Assembly: GCA_036506275.1 (NCBI GenBank) | Contig: DASXSB010000135.1 | Coordinates: 1-34,155, forward strand | Reading direction: 5' to 3' | DNA from: DASXSB01 sp036506275 | GTDB lineage: Bacteria > Methylomirabilota > Methylomirabilia > Rokubacteriales > CSP1-6 | Length of the DNA stretch: 34,155 bases | Translations under genes and position numbers: made by a program | The notes under the pieces: generated by a model | Databases searched by the model: none | Told to the model about the DNA's origin: nothing | Seen by the model: the letters and a program-made list of their open reading frames with translations, nothing else | In this document: positions 16,412-25,290 of the stretch, in pieces | Position numbering within the stretch: the first letter of the stretch is position 1 | Layout of the letters: each line of letters opens with the position of its first letter

Positions 16412-18079
16412 GTGATACGCATAGCGCGCCTCTCCTCGTCCATCAGCGAGATCGCGCCCGCCTACGACGTGGTGGTGGTGGGATCGGGTTACGGAGGCGC
16501 CATCGCCGCCTACCGTCTCGCGCGTCCCGGCGTCAAGGTCTGCGTGCTCGAGCGCGGTCGTGAGATCACCCCCGGCGGGTATCCCGACACGCTCCTGAAG
16601 GCGCTGGGCGAGGTCCAGATCGACGCTCCCCGGCGCCATCTTTTCTCGCCCACCGCGCTCTTCGATTTCCGGCTGAACCGCGACATCAACGTGCTCGTCG
16701 GATGCGGCCTGGGGGGGACGTCGCTCATCAACGCCAACGTGGTCATCCCGCCCGCGCGCTGGATCTTCGACGAGCCGCAGTGGCCCCACCACTTTCGGAG
16801 AGACCTGGCGCCGCTCCGGGACGGCTTCGCGGAGGCGGCCCGCATCTTCGCGCCCACGGCCTACACCGACGTCTTCCCCGCGCTCGCGAAGCAGTCGGCG
16901 CTCGCGCACGCCGCCGCCGCCCTCGACGCCCGGTTCGAGCGACCCCACCTCAACGTCGCTCTCATGCCCGAGAAGGACGACATGGCGCCGGAGCACCGTG
17001 CCTGCACCGGCTGCGGCGACTGCGTGAGCGGCTGCAACTACGGCGCGAAGAAGACGCTGCTGATGAACTACCTGTATCTGGCCCACCGGCGCGGCGCCGA
17101 TATCTTCACGGAGGCGGGCGTGGGCTCGGTGGAGCGCGTCGGGGATCGCTGGGTCGTCCACTTCGACCTTGCCGGACGTCCCTCCGCGTCCCCCGCCTCG
17201 CCGCGTCTCGCCGTGCGGGCGCGCACCGTGATCCTCGCCGCCGGCACCCTCGGCTCCACCGAGATCCTGCTTCGCTCGCGTGAGCGCCACGGGTTGGCGG
17301 TGTCGGATCAGCTCGGGCAGCGCTTCACCAGCAACGGTGACGTGCTCGCGATCGCCTACGACTGCGCGATGCCGATCGACGGCGTGGGGGCAGGCGCCCG
17401 CCGTCCCGACCCTCACCAGCCGGTGGGCCCGTGCATCTCGGGCATGATCGATCTCCGTCGAAACGGCGTCGATCACGAGAACGAGATGGTCATCCAGGAG
17501 GGATCGATCCCCGGCGCCCTGTCGCCGGTGATTCCATTCATCGTGGGCGCCGCCGCCGCCGGGTGGGGGCGCCGCACCGGGCGCGCCAAGGAACTCGCGG
17601 CGACACTCCCCGTGAGCCGCTGGTCACGGTTCTTGGCGGGCGCATATCACGGCGCCATGCGCCGGACGCAGGTCTTCCTCGTGATGACGCACGACGAAGC
17701 CCGGGGGCGGATGACGCTGGTGGACGATCGCATCCGGATCGACTGGCCGGACTTCGACGAGCAGCCGATCTTGAAGCAAGTGGACGAACGCCTGCGGGGC
17801 GCCAGCGCCGCCCTCGGCGGGATCTACGTGCCGAATCCATTCCGGCCGATCACGGTGCATCCGCTCGGCGGCTGCTGCATGGGCAACGACGCCGCCGACG
17901 GCGTCGTCGACCACGAGGGGCGCGTGTTCCACCCCGGGCAGGCAGAGCCGCACCAGGGACTCTACGTGTGCGACGGCTCCATCGTCCCGCGCTCGCTCGG
18001 CGTGAATCCGCTCTTCACCATCGCCGCCCTCGCCGAGCGGGCCTGCGCGTTGCTGCAGTCGCGGCCGGAGGCGGCGTGA
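16412..18079 (+). CDS. GMC-family oxidoreductase (cholesterol oxidase-like) with a four-cysteine ferredoxin-like motif
   Basis: 555 residues. The Rossmann motif VVVVGSGYGGA (20-30) binds FAD, GGTSLINANV (101-110) is the second GMC signature, and the C-terminal HPLGGCCMGNDAADGVVD and GVNPLFTIAALAERA blocks are those of cholesterol oxidase-like members. An unusual insert ACTGCGDCVSGCNYGAKKT places Cys198, Cys201, Cys204 and Cys208 in CX2CX2CX3C order, suggestive of a 4Fe-4S cluster. It probably oxidises a sterol-like or other large alcohol, passing electrons to a carrier rather than to oxygen. Start is uncertain: GTG 16412 overlaps the AAGGAG sequence itself, and a rare codon a few bases on could be used. 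The stop overlaps the next start by 4 nt (GTGA). Confidence 0.87.
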   Translation: MIRIARLSSSISEIAPAYDVVVVGSGYGGAIAAYRLARPGVKVCVLERGREITPGGYPDTLLKALGEVQIDAPRRHLFSPTALFDFRLNRDINVLVGCGLGGTSLINANVVIPPARWIFDEPQWPHHFRRDLAPLRDGFAEAARIFAPTAYTDVFPALAKQSALAHAAAALDARFERPHLNVALMPEKDDMAPEHRACTGCGDCVSGCNYGAKKTLLMNYLYLAHRRGADIFTEAGVGSVERVGDRWVVHFDLAGRPSASPASPRLAVRARTVILAAGTLGSTEILLRSRERHGLAVSDQLGQRFTSNGDVLAIAYDCAMPIDGVGAGARRPDPHQPVGPCISGMIDLRRNGVDHENEMVIQEGSIPGALSPVIPFIVGAAAAGWGRRTGRAKELAATLPVSRWSRFLAGAYHGAMRRTQVFLVMTHDEARGRMTLVDDRIRIDWPDFDEQPILKQVDERLRGASAALGGIYVPNPFRPITVHPLGGCCMGNDAADGVVDHEGRVFHPGQAEPHQGLYVCDGSIVPRSLGVNPLFTIAALAERACALLQSRPEAA

Positions 18080-19848
18080 TTCCCACCCCGCGGCCGGACC
18101 CGCCGCTCCCCGCACCGCGGCCGGTCTTTTCGGAGCGCGCGCGCCCGGGTCTCCGCTTCCGGGAGACGATGGAGGGCTGGTTCGCGTGGGACGGCGACGG
18201 GGCCGACGTCTCCGGCGACGGCCGCCTCCGGATCTCGTTCGACCTCACCGTCCTCGCCGACGACGTCGAGCAGTTCATCGGTGGCATCCAGCACGCGGCG
18301 CGCCTCGTGGGCACGGTGACCGCGCCCAAGCTGTCGCCGCATCCGATGGCCGTGAGCGACGGCGCCTTCCAGCTCTTCTACGTCGATGCCGACGAAGTCG
18401 AGACGCGGTACATGCATTACCGGCTGAGCGTGACGTCCGGCGACGGCGTCGTGTGCCGGATCGACGGGAAGAAACTGATCCGCAACGAGTCGTGGCGGCG
18501 TCTCTGGCCCGCCCTCACCACGCTCTACGTCACCATTCAGGAGGAGACCGGCGACAAGCGCCACGGCCACGGCGTCCTCCACCTGTCGGCGCCGGCCTTC
18601 CTGCGCTCGCTCGCGACCGTGCGCGCCAGCAACACCTCCGGGGTGCTGGAGGGCATCGACGTCAAAGCGCGGCTCGTGGGCTTCTTCATGGACATGGCGC
18701 GCAGCATGTACGGCGGCATCACGGCGCGGCCCGTGCTCGCGACCCTGGACGCGCCGGTGCGCGCGCGCACGCGCGCGGTGTGCCGGCCGATGTCGTACAC
18801 GGTGCAGACGAGCGATACGACGCGTGTCCATCTCACGCGGTACCAAGGCGGCGGGCGCGGCCCCGTCATCCTCTCGCCCGGGTTCAGCGTCACCGCCGAC
18901 TCCTTCGCCGCCGACACCGTGCGCGAGAACCTCGTGAACTTCCTCTGCCACCGCGACTACGACGTCTGGCTCTTCGACTATCGCGCCAGCTCGGGATTCC
19001 CCGCCGCCGGCACCCGCTTCAGCATCGACGACATCGCCTCCCGCGACTACCCGGCCGCAGTGGAGAAAGTCCTCGAGGTCACGCACGCGGGCGACGTCCA
19101 GATCATCGCGCACTGCGTGGGCTCCCTGTCCTTGCTGATGTCGCTCGCCCTCGGCCTCCTCCACGCGCGCGACCGCCCCGGCGCCGGCGGGCCCGGCGCC
19201 CGGCCCAACAACCTGGTCCGCTCCGTCATCTGCTCCCAGCTCGGCTTGCATCCGATCGCGCCCCGCGCGTCGGAGGTGAAGGCCGCGCTCGCGGTGGCGT
19301 CCGCCCTGCGGCACCTGGGCGTGCGCACGATCTCCGCCCATTACGATCCCTACCGGGTCATGCACCGGATGACCGACAAGCTCCTCTCGCTCTATCCGAC
19401 CGCGGAGCGCTGCAACAATCCGGCGTGCCGGCGCATCCTCCTCCTCTTCGGCGAATCGTTCCGGCACGCGCAGCTCAACACGGCCACCCACGACGCCATC
19501 GACCAGTGGTTCGGGACGACGAGCGTGCCCGCGCTCTCCCACCTCTCGCTCATGCTCCGCGCCCGTCGAGCCGTCGACAAGGATGGCCGGGACGTGTACT
19601 TGCCGCACCTCGACCGCCTCGCCCTCCCCATCGCGTTCATGCACGGCCTCTGCAATCTCGAGTTCCTGCCGCGCTCCACGCTCCGCACCTACCGCCAGCT
19701 CGCGCGTCGGAACGGACGGGGATGGTACGTGCGGAAGCGGTTTCCGGACTACGGACACATGGACTGCTTCATCGGCAAGAACGCCGACCGCGACATCTTT
19801 CCGTTTATCGCGAGCGAGCTGGAGGAGGGGCCGCGGCGGCGGGGGTGA
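18076..19848 (+). CDS. Alpha/beta-fold hydrolase with Cys nucleophile, partner of the GMC oxidoreductase
   Basis: 590 residues from GTG 18076, which overlaps the GMC stop (GTGA). The first 240 residues (FRETMEGWF..., IGGIQHAARLVGTV..., FMDMARSMYGG) resemble the middle domain that links the two halves in large GMC-hydrolase fusion proteins. The second half is an alpha/beta hydrolase: the nucleophile elbow IIAHCVGS has Cys347 where a serine is usual, as in PHA synthases and dienelactone hydrolase, and His561 lies in DYGHMDCFIGKNA. The acid residue is unclear (around HGLCNLEFLPRST). Acyl transfer or ester/lactone hydrolysis coupled to the upstream oxidation is likely, but the substrate is unknown. 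The 3' end overlaps the convergent metallophosphoesterase gene by 44 bp. Confidence 0.8.
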   Translation: MIPTPRPDPPLPAPRPVFSERARPGLRFRETMEGWFAWDGDGADVSGDGRLRISFDLTVLADDVEQFIGGIQHAARLVGTVTAPKLSPHPMAVSDGAFQLFYVDADEVETRYMHYRLSVTSGDGVVCRIDGKKLIRNESWRRLWPALTTLYVTIQEETGDKRHGHGVLHLSAPAFLRSLATVRASNTSGVLEGIDVKARLVGFFMDMARSMYGGITARPVLATLDAPVRARTRAVCRPMSYTVQTSDTTRVHLTRYQGGGRGPVILSPGFSVTADSFAADTVRENLVNFLCHRDYDVWLFDYRASSGFPAAGTRFSIDDIASRDYPAAVEKVLEVTHAGDVQIIAHCVGSLSLLMSLALGLLHARDRPGAGGPGARPNNLVRSVICSQLGLHPIAPRASEVKAALAVASALRHLGVRTISAHYDPYRVMHRMTDKLLSLYPTAERCNNPACRRILLLFGESFRHAQLNTATHDAIDQWFGTTSVPALSHLSLMLRARRAVDKDGRDVYLPHLDRLALPIAFMHGLCNLEFLPRSTLRTYRQLARRNGRGWYVRKRFPDYGHMDCFIGKNADRDIFPFIASELEEGPRRRG

Positions 19849-21496
19849 TCCGGATCGGACCCTCCAGGACCATGTACTGCGTGCCCGCGCCTTTGCCGCG
19901 CGGCACGCGCGGAATCCCGATCGGGAAGATCTCGAGCACGCCGTCGTGGCCGATGTAGAAGCGCAGGAAGTGCTTGAAGTCGGGAATGCGGAGGGCGGCG
20001 AACGCGTGGTCGCTGTGGGCGCCCACGACGGTCGACGACACCAGCAAGTAGAGGCCGAGGAGGAGAGGGCCGACGAGGGCGCCTCCCACGAAGAGCGTGC
20101 CGACCCGGCAGAGCTCGCCGAGGACGCCGTGGCCGACGCAGTGGACGGCGGCGAGGCGCGCGATCGCGAAGGCGGCCGTGATGTGCGCGACGGCGTGGAG
20201 CGCCCCGCCCACCCAGCGAAAGACCGGAAACTCCCAGTCGGCGTAGAAGATGAACGCGGCGAGCACGAGCGCCAGCCAGACGAGCCGGATGGGCTCCTGC
20301 TCGAGCGCGGAGCCGACCACTTGGCGGGGCCACGAGGGTGGCACCGGGCCCCACGCGATGGCGCAGTACGCGAGGCCGGAGAACAACCCGAACCTCCAGT
20401 TCCGGAGCAGGAAGAGGACGTTCATCAAGCTCAGCCGGAACGAGGTGGCCGGGTTCGGGTACGCGAAGCGCTGGCGGAACACCTCGTCGCCGATCCGGAC
20501 CACGCGTTTGAGCGAGGTGGCGGCGGGGCCGAACATCGGCGTGTGGGTGGGGGCGAGATAGGCGCCCCCGCCCCCGCTCACGATCCGCTGGTAGTTCTCG
20601 TCCCGCGTGTTCTCGTGACGGCGATAGTTGTGGACGTCGCCCGCCACCCAGACGTGAACCCGCGCCCCCGCCGGCTCGATGATCTTCTTCTCGAGAAACC
20701 CGAGATTGCTCTCGACCCGCGGGTCCTTGATGTCGCGATAGAGCCAGTCGGGCTCGGCGGTGGCGAGGATGACGCGGTCGCCCGGGCGCAGCCCATCGGG
20801 AGCTTCCGCGCTCGCGAGCGCGCGAAAGTACTCGAACTGCCCGGGGTCGATGTCGGACTCGAGCTGCACGTCGACCGCCCACAGCCACCAGCGATGCGGA
20901 AGCTTGAGGGCGAAGTAGCTCCGCGCCTGCATCGTCCGCCAGCCCGCCACGAAGCGCCCGCGCATGAACAGGCGCGAGAAGCTGACGAGGCCGTCGTACC
21001 AGTCGTGATTCCCGGGGATCGCGTAGAGCTGCGGACTCCCGTCACTGCGGTTGCCCGGAAACGCGGCCGTGAGCGGTTCCACCAGCCGTTCCTGGTACCC
21101 GCGCTTGCTCGCGACGGGATAGACTTCGTCCCCGCCGATGATCAGGAACTCGCCGCGGTGGAGCGGCCGGCCCCGCCACGAGAGCGACGGCTCCGACACC
21201 AGGCACGCCATTGCGAACGTCGCGTCCCAGCCGTCGCCGGTGTCGGCCATGTAGTCGAACCAGAGGTCGCGGCGCTCGCGCTGGTCGACCTGCGTGTAGT
21301 CGAAGAGACCCTGGGGCTCGCCGACGCTCTGGAGCGTCCGATAGTCCGAGCGCTGCCCGAGCGCGAGGGAGATCAGCACCTCCACGCCGGTGGAGAGGAG
21401 CTGCCCGGGGTCGTACCAGCCCACCATGCGACGACGCCGGGGCTTGGCGACGATGCGGTCGTAACGGCTGTCCTCTCCGCCCATGGCGGGCGCCAT
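19805..21496 (-). CDS. Membrane-anchored metallophosphoesterase
   Basis: 563 residues. The N-terminal 310 residues carry calcineurin-like metal motifs: acidic residues in DYMADTGDGWD (81-91), Asp123 in IGGDEVYP, Asn163-His164 in PGNHDWYDG, and Asp287/His289 in VAGDVHNYRRHE. The C-terminal part has about four hydrophobic helices (near 369-388, 403-420, 429-455 and 466-491), so the enzyme is anchored in the inner membrane, followed by a short soluble tail. The likely reaction is phosphomono- or diester hydrolysis, on a substrate I cannot name. Start ATG 21496, with in-frame ATG 21484 as an alternative; no clear Shine-Dalgarno. It overlaps the convergent hydrolase gene by 44 bp and is divergent from the small membrane protein (57-nt spacer). 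Confidence 0.85.
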   Translation of the reverse strand: MAPAMGGEDSRYDRIVAKPRRRRMVGWYDPGQLLSTGVEVLISLALGQRSDYRTLQSVGEPQGLFDYTQVDQRERRDLWFDYMADTGDGWDATFAMACLVSEPSLSWRGRPLHRGEFLIIGGDEVYPVASKRGYQERLVEPLTAAFPGNRSDGSPQLYAIPGNHDWYDGLVSFSRLFMRGRFVAGWRTMQARSYFALKLPHRWWLWAVDVQLESDIDPGQFEYFRALASAEAPDGLRPGDRVILATAEPDWLYRDIKDPRVESNLGFLEKKIIEPAGARVHVWVAGDVHNYRRHENTRDENYQRIVSGGGGAYLAPTHTPMFGPAATSLKRVVRIGDEVFRQRFAYPNPATSFRLSLMNVLFLLRNWRFGLFSGLAYCAIAWGPVPPSWPRQVVGSALEQEPIRLVWLALVLAAFIFYADWEFPVFRWVGGALHAVAHITAAFAIARLAAVHCVGHGVLGELCRVGTLFVGGALVGPLLLGLYLLVSSTVVGAHSDHAFAALRIPDFKHFLRFYIGHDGVLEIFPIGIPRVPRGKGAGTQYMVLEGPIRITPAAAAPPPARSR

Positions 21497-21514
21497 GGCG
21501 GGACTCTACCCTAT

Positions 21515-21543
21515 TTGACAGCGCTGGAGCGGACTCCTAGACT
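21515..21543 (+). promoter_or_regulatory. Sigma70-type promoter of the small membrane protein
   Basis: This is the best promoter in the window: a perfect TTGACA (21515-21520), a 17-bp spacer and TAGACT (21538-21543, four of six matches). The ATG follows 10 nt later at 21554, so the mRNA would start within a few bases of the start codon; no Shine-Dalgarno is present. Confidence 0.6.
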
Positions 21544-21553
21544 GGCGCCGGTC

Positions 21554-21973
21554 ATGGGGCCCATCAGAAACTTCGTGCTGTGGACGATCATCGGCGGTGG
21601 GCTGCTCTTCTTCGGCGGCCTCGCCGCCCACGGCTACCGCCTGCTCATGACCCCGTGCGGGGCCGCGAACGACTGCGGGCTTCGCATGATCGACTGGTTC
21701 GCGCTCGGGCACGTCGCCGTCGGCGGTGGCGTCGCCATCGGGCTCATCGGCCTCACGCTGACGCTCGCCAGTCCGCGGGGAGTGGGCTGGGGGCTCGGGC
21801 TGCTGGCGATCGGGTCCGTCCTCTTCCTGATCTTCGTGTGGCCGACGCCGTTCAAGTATTACCGGACCGCCGATCGACGGTGGATCCAGGTCCACCGATT
21901 CACCGGCGAGAGCCACATTCTTCCCGACCGCGCTCAGGACGCGGCCGCCTCCGTCTCCGCCAGCCAGCGCTGA
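21554..21973 (+). CDS. Small integral membrane protein, function unknown
   Basis: 139 residues with three predicted membrane helices: about 7-28 (FVLWTIIGGGLLFFGGLAAHGY), 48-73 and 76-97 (GVGWGLGLLAIGSVLFLIFVWP). A soluble C-terminal tail reads RRWIQVHRFTGESHIL, similar to the 'vDRfTGev' strand seen at the ends of small membrane proteins of unknown function. A Cys pair (MTPCGAANDCG) in the first loop may form a disulfide outside the cytoplasm. I recognise no named family. The start is supported by the TTGACA/TAGACT promoter. The last 40 bp overlap the 3' end of the convergent cyclase gene. Confidence 0.75.
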   Translation: MGPIRNFVLWTIIGGGLLFFGGLAAHGYRLLMTPCGAANDCGLRMIDWFALGHVAVGGGVAIGLIGLTLTLASPRGVGWGLGLLAIGSVLFLIFVWPTPFKYYRTADRRWIQVHRFTGESHILPDRAQDAAASVSASQR

Positions 21974-24900
21974 AGCCCCATGTCGCGGAACAGCGTGGCC
22001 GCCCGCGCCAGATGCGGCCGCGCGTTTTCTCGATCGCCGGCGTCGAGGTAGAGCCGACCCAGCCCGAGATGGCAGCGCCCCACGAGGGGTAGCATGCCGA
22101 GCTTGAAGGCGAGCGCGAGCGCGCGTTCGTACTGAGCGGCGGCGTTCTGCGCGTCCGGACCGGCGGCGATGACGGTGGCCAGGGTGTGGAGGGCGGCCGC
22201 CTCGTAGCCCTGCTCGCCGTGGGCGACGGCCAGTTCGAGGGCACGCTCCACGCACCGCCTGGCGTCGGCGAGGCGGCCTTCCATGAGCAGCGCGTCCGCC
22301 CACCACACGCGGATCTGCGACAGGTTGGAGCGGATGCCGAGGGCGTCGAGCAAGGTTGCCGCGCGCTCGAGGTGCGGCTCGCCCTCGCTGGCGCGCCCGG
22401 CGAGCGCGAGGGCCCAGCCGAGGGCGGCGGCGGCGCCCGGCAGCCACACCACGAGCGCCTTCTCCTCGCACAGCCGCAACGCGCGCTCGGCGAGCGCCAC
22501 CGCCGTTTCCGTCTGGCCACGATGCACGAGCGGGATCACGCGCATGGTGTAGGCGATCGCCTGCGCCTGCGGATGGTCGCACTCGTCGGCGGCCTGCGCC
22601 GCGCGGTCCGTGTACACGAGGGCCCGGTCCACGTCCCCCACCAGCGCGAGCGCGTAGCCGAGCCAGCCCGCGGCTGCGATGTAGGCCGGCACCGTCACCG
22701 CGAGCAGGCGTCGCGCGAGGTCGGCGTGCTCGCCGTCCACGATCCGCTGGAACAGATCGATGGCGGAACGGTAGGCGCCGGTGGCGTAGTGGTTGAGGCC
22801 GAGCGCATACGTCGCCAGGATCCGCACGTCCGCGTCCCCGCCGAGATCGGCGATCTCGAGCGCCTGCTGCGCGCGCTCGATGCCGTCCCGGAAGCGCCCT
22901 TCCATCCACGCGTACTGGCTCATGCGATGGAGCAGGCGCGCGAGCCGGGGCGCGTCGTTCACCTCCCGCGCCAGCCGCTCGGACTCCGCGTGCAGCTCGA
23001 TGAGCTTCGACACCTGCCCGAGCACGATGAGCGGGACGTGCAGGTCGAGGCGGACATCGATGCGGCGGCGCACGTTGTCGGCACTGACCGGGAGCCGGTC
23101 GGCGATGCCGAGCGCCTGCTGGTATCGCCCCAGGCTCTCCTCCACCGCCGCCCGCGCGAAGGCGGCGGCGCCGGCCAGACGCAGGTAGTCGACCGCTTTC
23201 GGCCACACCTCGCCCCGCACGGCATGGTGGGCGAGGGCTTCGGCATGATCGGCGAGGCGATCCGGGTACAGCCGCTCGAGGGTGGCCACCATCGCCGCGT
23301 GCAGGGACTTCGCGCGCTCGTGGAGCAGCTCGCCGTAGGCCACCTCGTTCGTGAGCGCGTGCTTGAAGGAATAAACCGGCTCGGCGCCGCCGCCGTGCGT
23401 CTCGAACACGAAGTCCAGGCGCCGGAGATTGTCGAGCGCTGCCTCGATGGCAGCCTCCGGCAGGCCGGCGATCGCGCGGAGCAGCGACACGCGGATGTCC
23501 TTGCCGACGACGGAGGCGCATTGCAAGACCGTCTTCTCGTCGGCGGGGAGACGATCGATGCGAGCGGCGAGAACCGCCTGCACGGTGGCCGGCACCTGCG
23601 TCCGCACGATGGCGGCGCCCTCATAGCGGCCCGCTTCTCCGTGCAGGAGACCACCGTCGACGAGGGCACGGATGCTTTCCTCGAGGAAGAACGCATTGCC
23701 GTCGGTGCGCTCGATCAACAAGTCCTTCAGCGGGCGCAGGTTCGGATGGTCGCCGAGCAAGTCCGTCAGCAGCGTCTCCACCTCGTCCCGCGGCAGCGGC
23801 TGGAGATCGATCTGCGCGTAGTTGCTCCACCCGCCCCAGTCGTGGCGATACTCCGGCCGGTAGGTGACGACGAGCACGATGCGGGTGGCGGCGAGGCTCT
23901 CGACGAGCCGGTCCAGGAACGACTGCGTTTCGTCGTCGATCCAGTGGAGGTCTTCCACCACGAGCACGAGCGGCGCCACCTGGCCCAGACGGACGAAGAG
24001 CTGCTTCAGCGCCTCTTGCGTGAGCTCGCGCCGGCGGCGCGGATCGTAGGTGGGAAACGGGCTGTCGTCGGGAGGGACGCCGAGGAGGACGAGCAGCGGC
24101 GCCTGCGCCTCTGCCAGGCGCGCATCCAGCGTGACGAGCGTGCGCGTGACCTTGTCGCGCGCCGCCGCCGGCGAATCGCCGTCGGCGAGGCCGAAATATC
24201 GCCGGAGGAGGTCGATGATCGGAAGATACGCGGTCCCACGGCCGTAGGAGACGGTGCCGGCGTCGAGGACGAGGCAACCGCCGACGGCGGGGGAGTGCTC
24301 CAGCTCGAGGACGAGACGGGACTTCCCGATGCCGGGCTCGCCCACGATGGCCGTCACGCCGCCATGCCCCGCGCGCGCGTCGTCGACGGCGCGTCCGAGC
24401 GCCGCCAGCTCCCGCTCGCGGTCGACGAAACGCGTGAGGCCGCGCAGCACGGTGGCCTCCGCGCGCCGGATGGCGCGGGCGCCTACCAGCTCGAACGCTT
24501 CCACGGGCTCGCGCCGGCCCTTGAGGGCGATCGGTCCCACCGCCCGCGCCTGCACGAAGGGCTCGGCGAGACGGACGGTGGCGAGCGTGAGACGAATCGA
24601 GCCCGGCGGCGCCGTCGCCTCCATGCGCGACGCGAGGTGCGTCGTCTCGCCGATGGCGGAGTAATCCATGTGCAGATCGCTGTCGATGGCGCGCACCACC
24701 ACCTCGCCGGAATTGAGACCGACGCGGATCTGGATGGCGGCGCCCACCTGCGCTTCCACCGTGCGCGCGTAGCGGCGGACGCTCTCCTGCATGGCGAGGG
24801 CGGCGTAGCAGGCGCGGGCGGCGTGGTCCTCGTGGGCGACGGGCGCGCCGAAGAGCGCCATGATGCCGTCGCCCATCACCTGGTTCACGGTGCCCTCGTA

Positions 24901-25281
24901 GCGGTGAACGGCCGCCATCATGTGCTCGAGGATGGGATCGAGGACATCGCGGGCGTCCTCGGGATCGCGCGCCGCCAGCAATTCCAGCGACCCCGTGACG
25001 TCGGCGAAGAGCACGGTGACGACCTTGCGCTCGCCCTCGAGCGCGCTCTTGTCGCGCCGGATCACGTTCGCCAGATGCGGCGGCGGTCCCACCGTCGCCT
25101 CCGGGCCGCGGGCCCGGCGCCACGCCGTGGGCCGCGTGCGCTTGCCGCACCCGCCGCAGAAGATCGCCTCGCCGCTGTTGACGAACCCGCACTCGGAGCA
25201 CGCGACGGGGAGGGCGGCGCCGCACGCGGTGCAGAACCGCGCGGAGTCTGCTTGCTCGACGTGGCAGCGCGGGCACGTCAT
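21934..25281 (-). CDS. Second zinc-ribbon / class III cyclase / AAA ATPase / TPR protein
   Basis: 1115 residues from ATG 25281; a TTG six codons upstream is the alternative. Zinc ribbons occupy residues 3-45 (Cys3/6/17/20 and Cys28/31/42/45). The cyclase domain (about 85-267) has metal Asp94 (LFADVTGS) and Asp138 (VMGDGIMALFG) and Arg219, but the transition-state Asn is His215 (GETTHLASRM), a substitution found in a subset of these proteins that may lower or alter activity. The ATPase has Walker A GEPGIGKS (314-321) and Walker B LVLVVEDLHW (438-447), followed by a long TPR-like helical half. It shares its architecture with the gene at 5714-8992, but the two diverge too much to be a recent duplication. 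Its promoter overlaps that of the divergent dioxygenase. The 3' end overlaps the small membrane protein gene. Confidence 0.92.
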   Translation of the reverse strand: MTCPRCHVEQADSARFCTACGAALPVACSECGFVNSGEAIFCGGCGKRTRPTAWRRARGPEATVGPPPHLANVIRRDKSALEGERKVVTVLFADVTGSLELLAARDPEDARDVLDPILEHMMAAVHRYEGTVNQVMGDGIMALFGAPVAHEDHAARACYAALAMQESVRRYARTVEAQVGAAIQIRVGLNSGEVVVRAIDSDLHMDYSAIGETTHLASRMEATAPPGSIRLTLATVRLAEPFVQARAVGPIALKGRREPVEAFELVGARAIRRAEATVLRGLTRFVDRERELAALGRAVDDARAGHGGVTAIVGEPGIGKSRLVLELEHSPAVGGCLVLDAGTVSYGRGTAYLPIIDLLRRYFGLADGDSPAAARDKVTRTLVTLDARLAEAQAPLLVLLGVPPDDSPFPTYDPRRRRELTQEALKQLFVRLGQVAPLVLVVEDLHWIDDETQSFLDRLVESLAATRIVLVVTYRPEYRHDWGGWSNYAQIDLQPLPRDEVETLLTDLLGDHPNLRPLKDLLIERTDGNAFFLEESIRALVDGGLLHGEAGRYEGAAIVRTQVPATVQAVLAARIDRLPADEKTVLQCASVVGKDIRVSLLRAIAGLPEAAIEAALDNLRRLDFVFETHGGGAEPVYSFKHALTNEVAYGELLHERAKSLHAAMVATLERLYPDRLADHAEALAHHAVRGEVWPKAVDYLRLAGAAAFARAAVEESLGRYQQALGIADRLPVSADNVRRRIDVRLDLHVPLIVLGQVSKLIELHAESERLAREVNDAPRLARLLHRMSQYAWMEGRFRDGIERAQQALEIADLGGDADVRILATYALGLNHYATGAYRSAIDLFQRIVDGEHADLARRLLAVTVPAYIAAAGWLGYALALVGDVDRALVYTDRAAQAADECDHPQAQAIAYTMRVIPLVHRGQTETAVALAERALRLCEEKALVVWLPGAAAALGWALALAGRASEGEPHLERAATLLDALGIRSNLSQIRVWWADALLMEGRLADARRCVERALELAVAHGEQGYEAAALHTLATVIAAGPDAQNAAAQYERALALAFKLGMLPLVGRCHLGLGRLYLDAGDRENARPHLARAATLFRDMGLQRWLAETEAAAS

Positions 25282-25290
25282 GGCGTAGAC

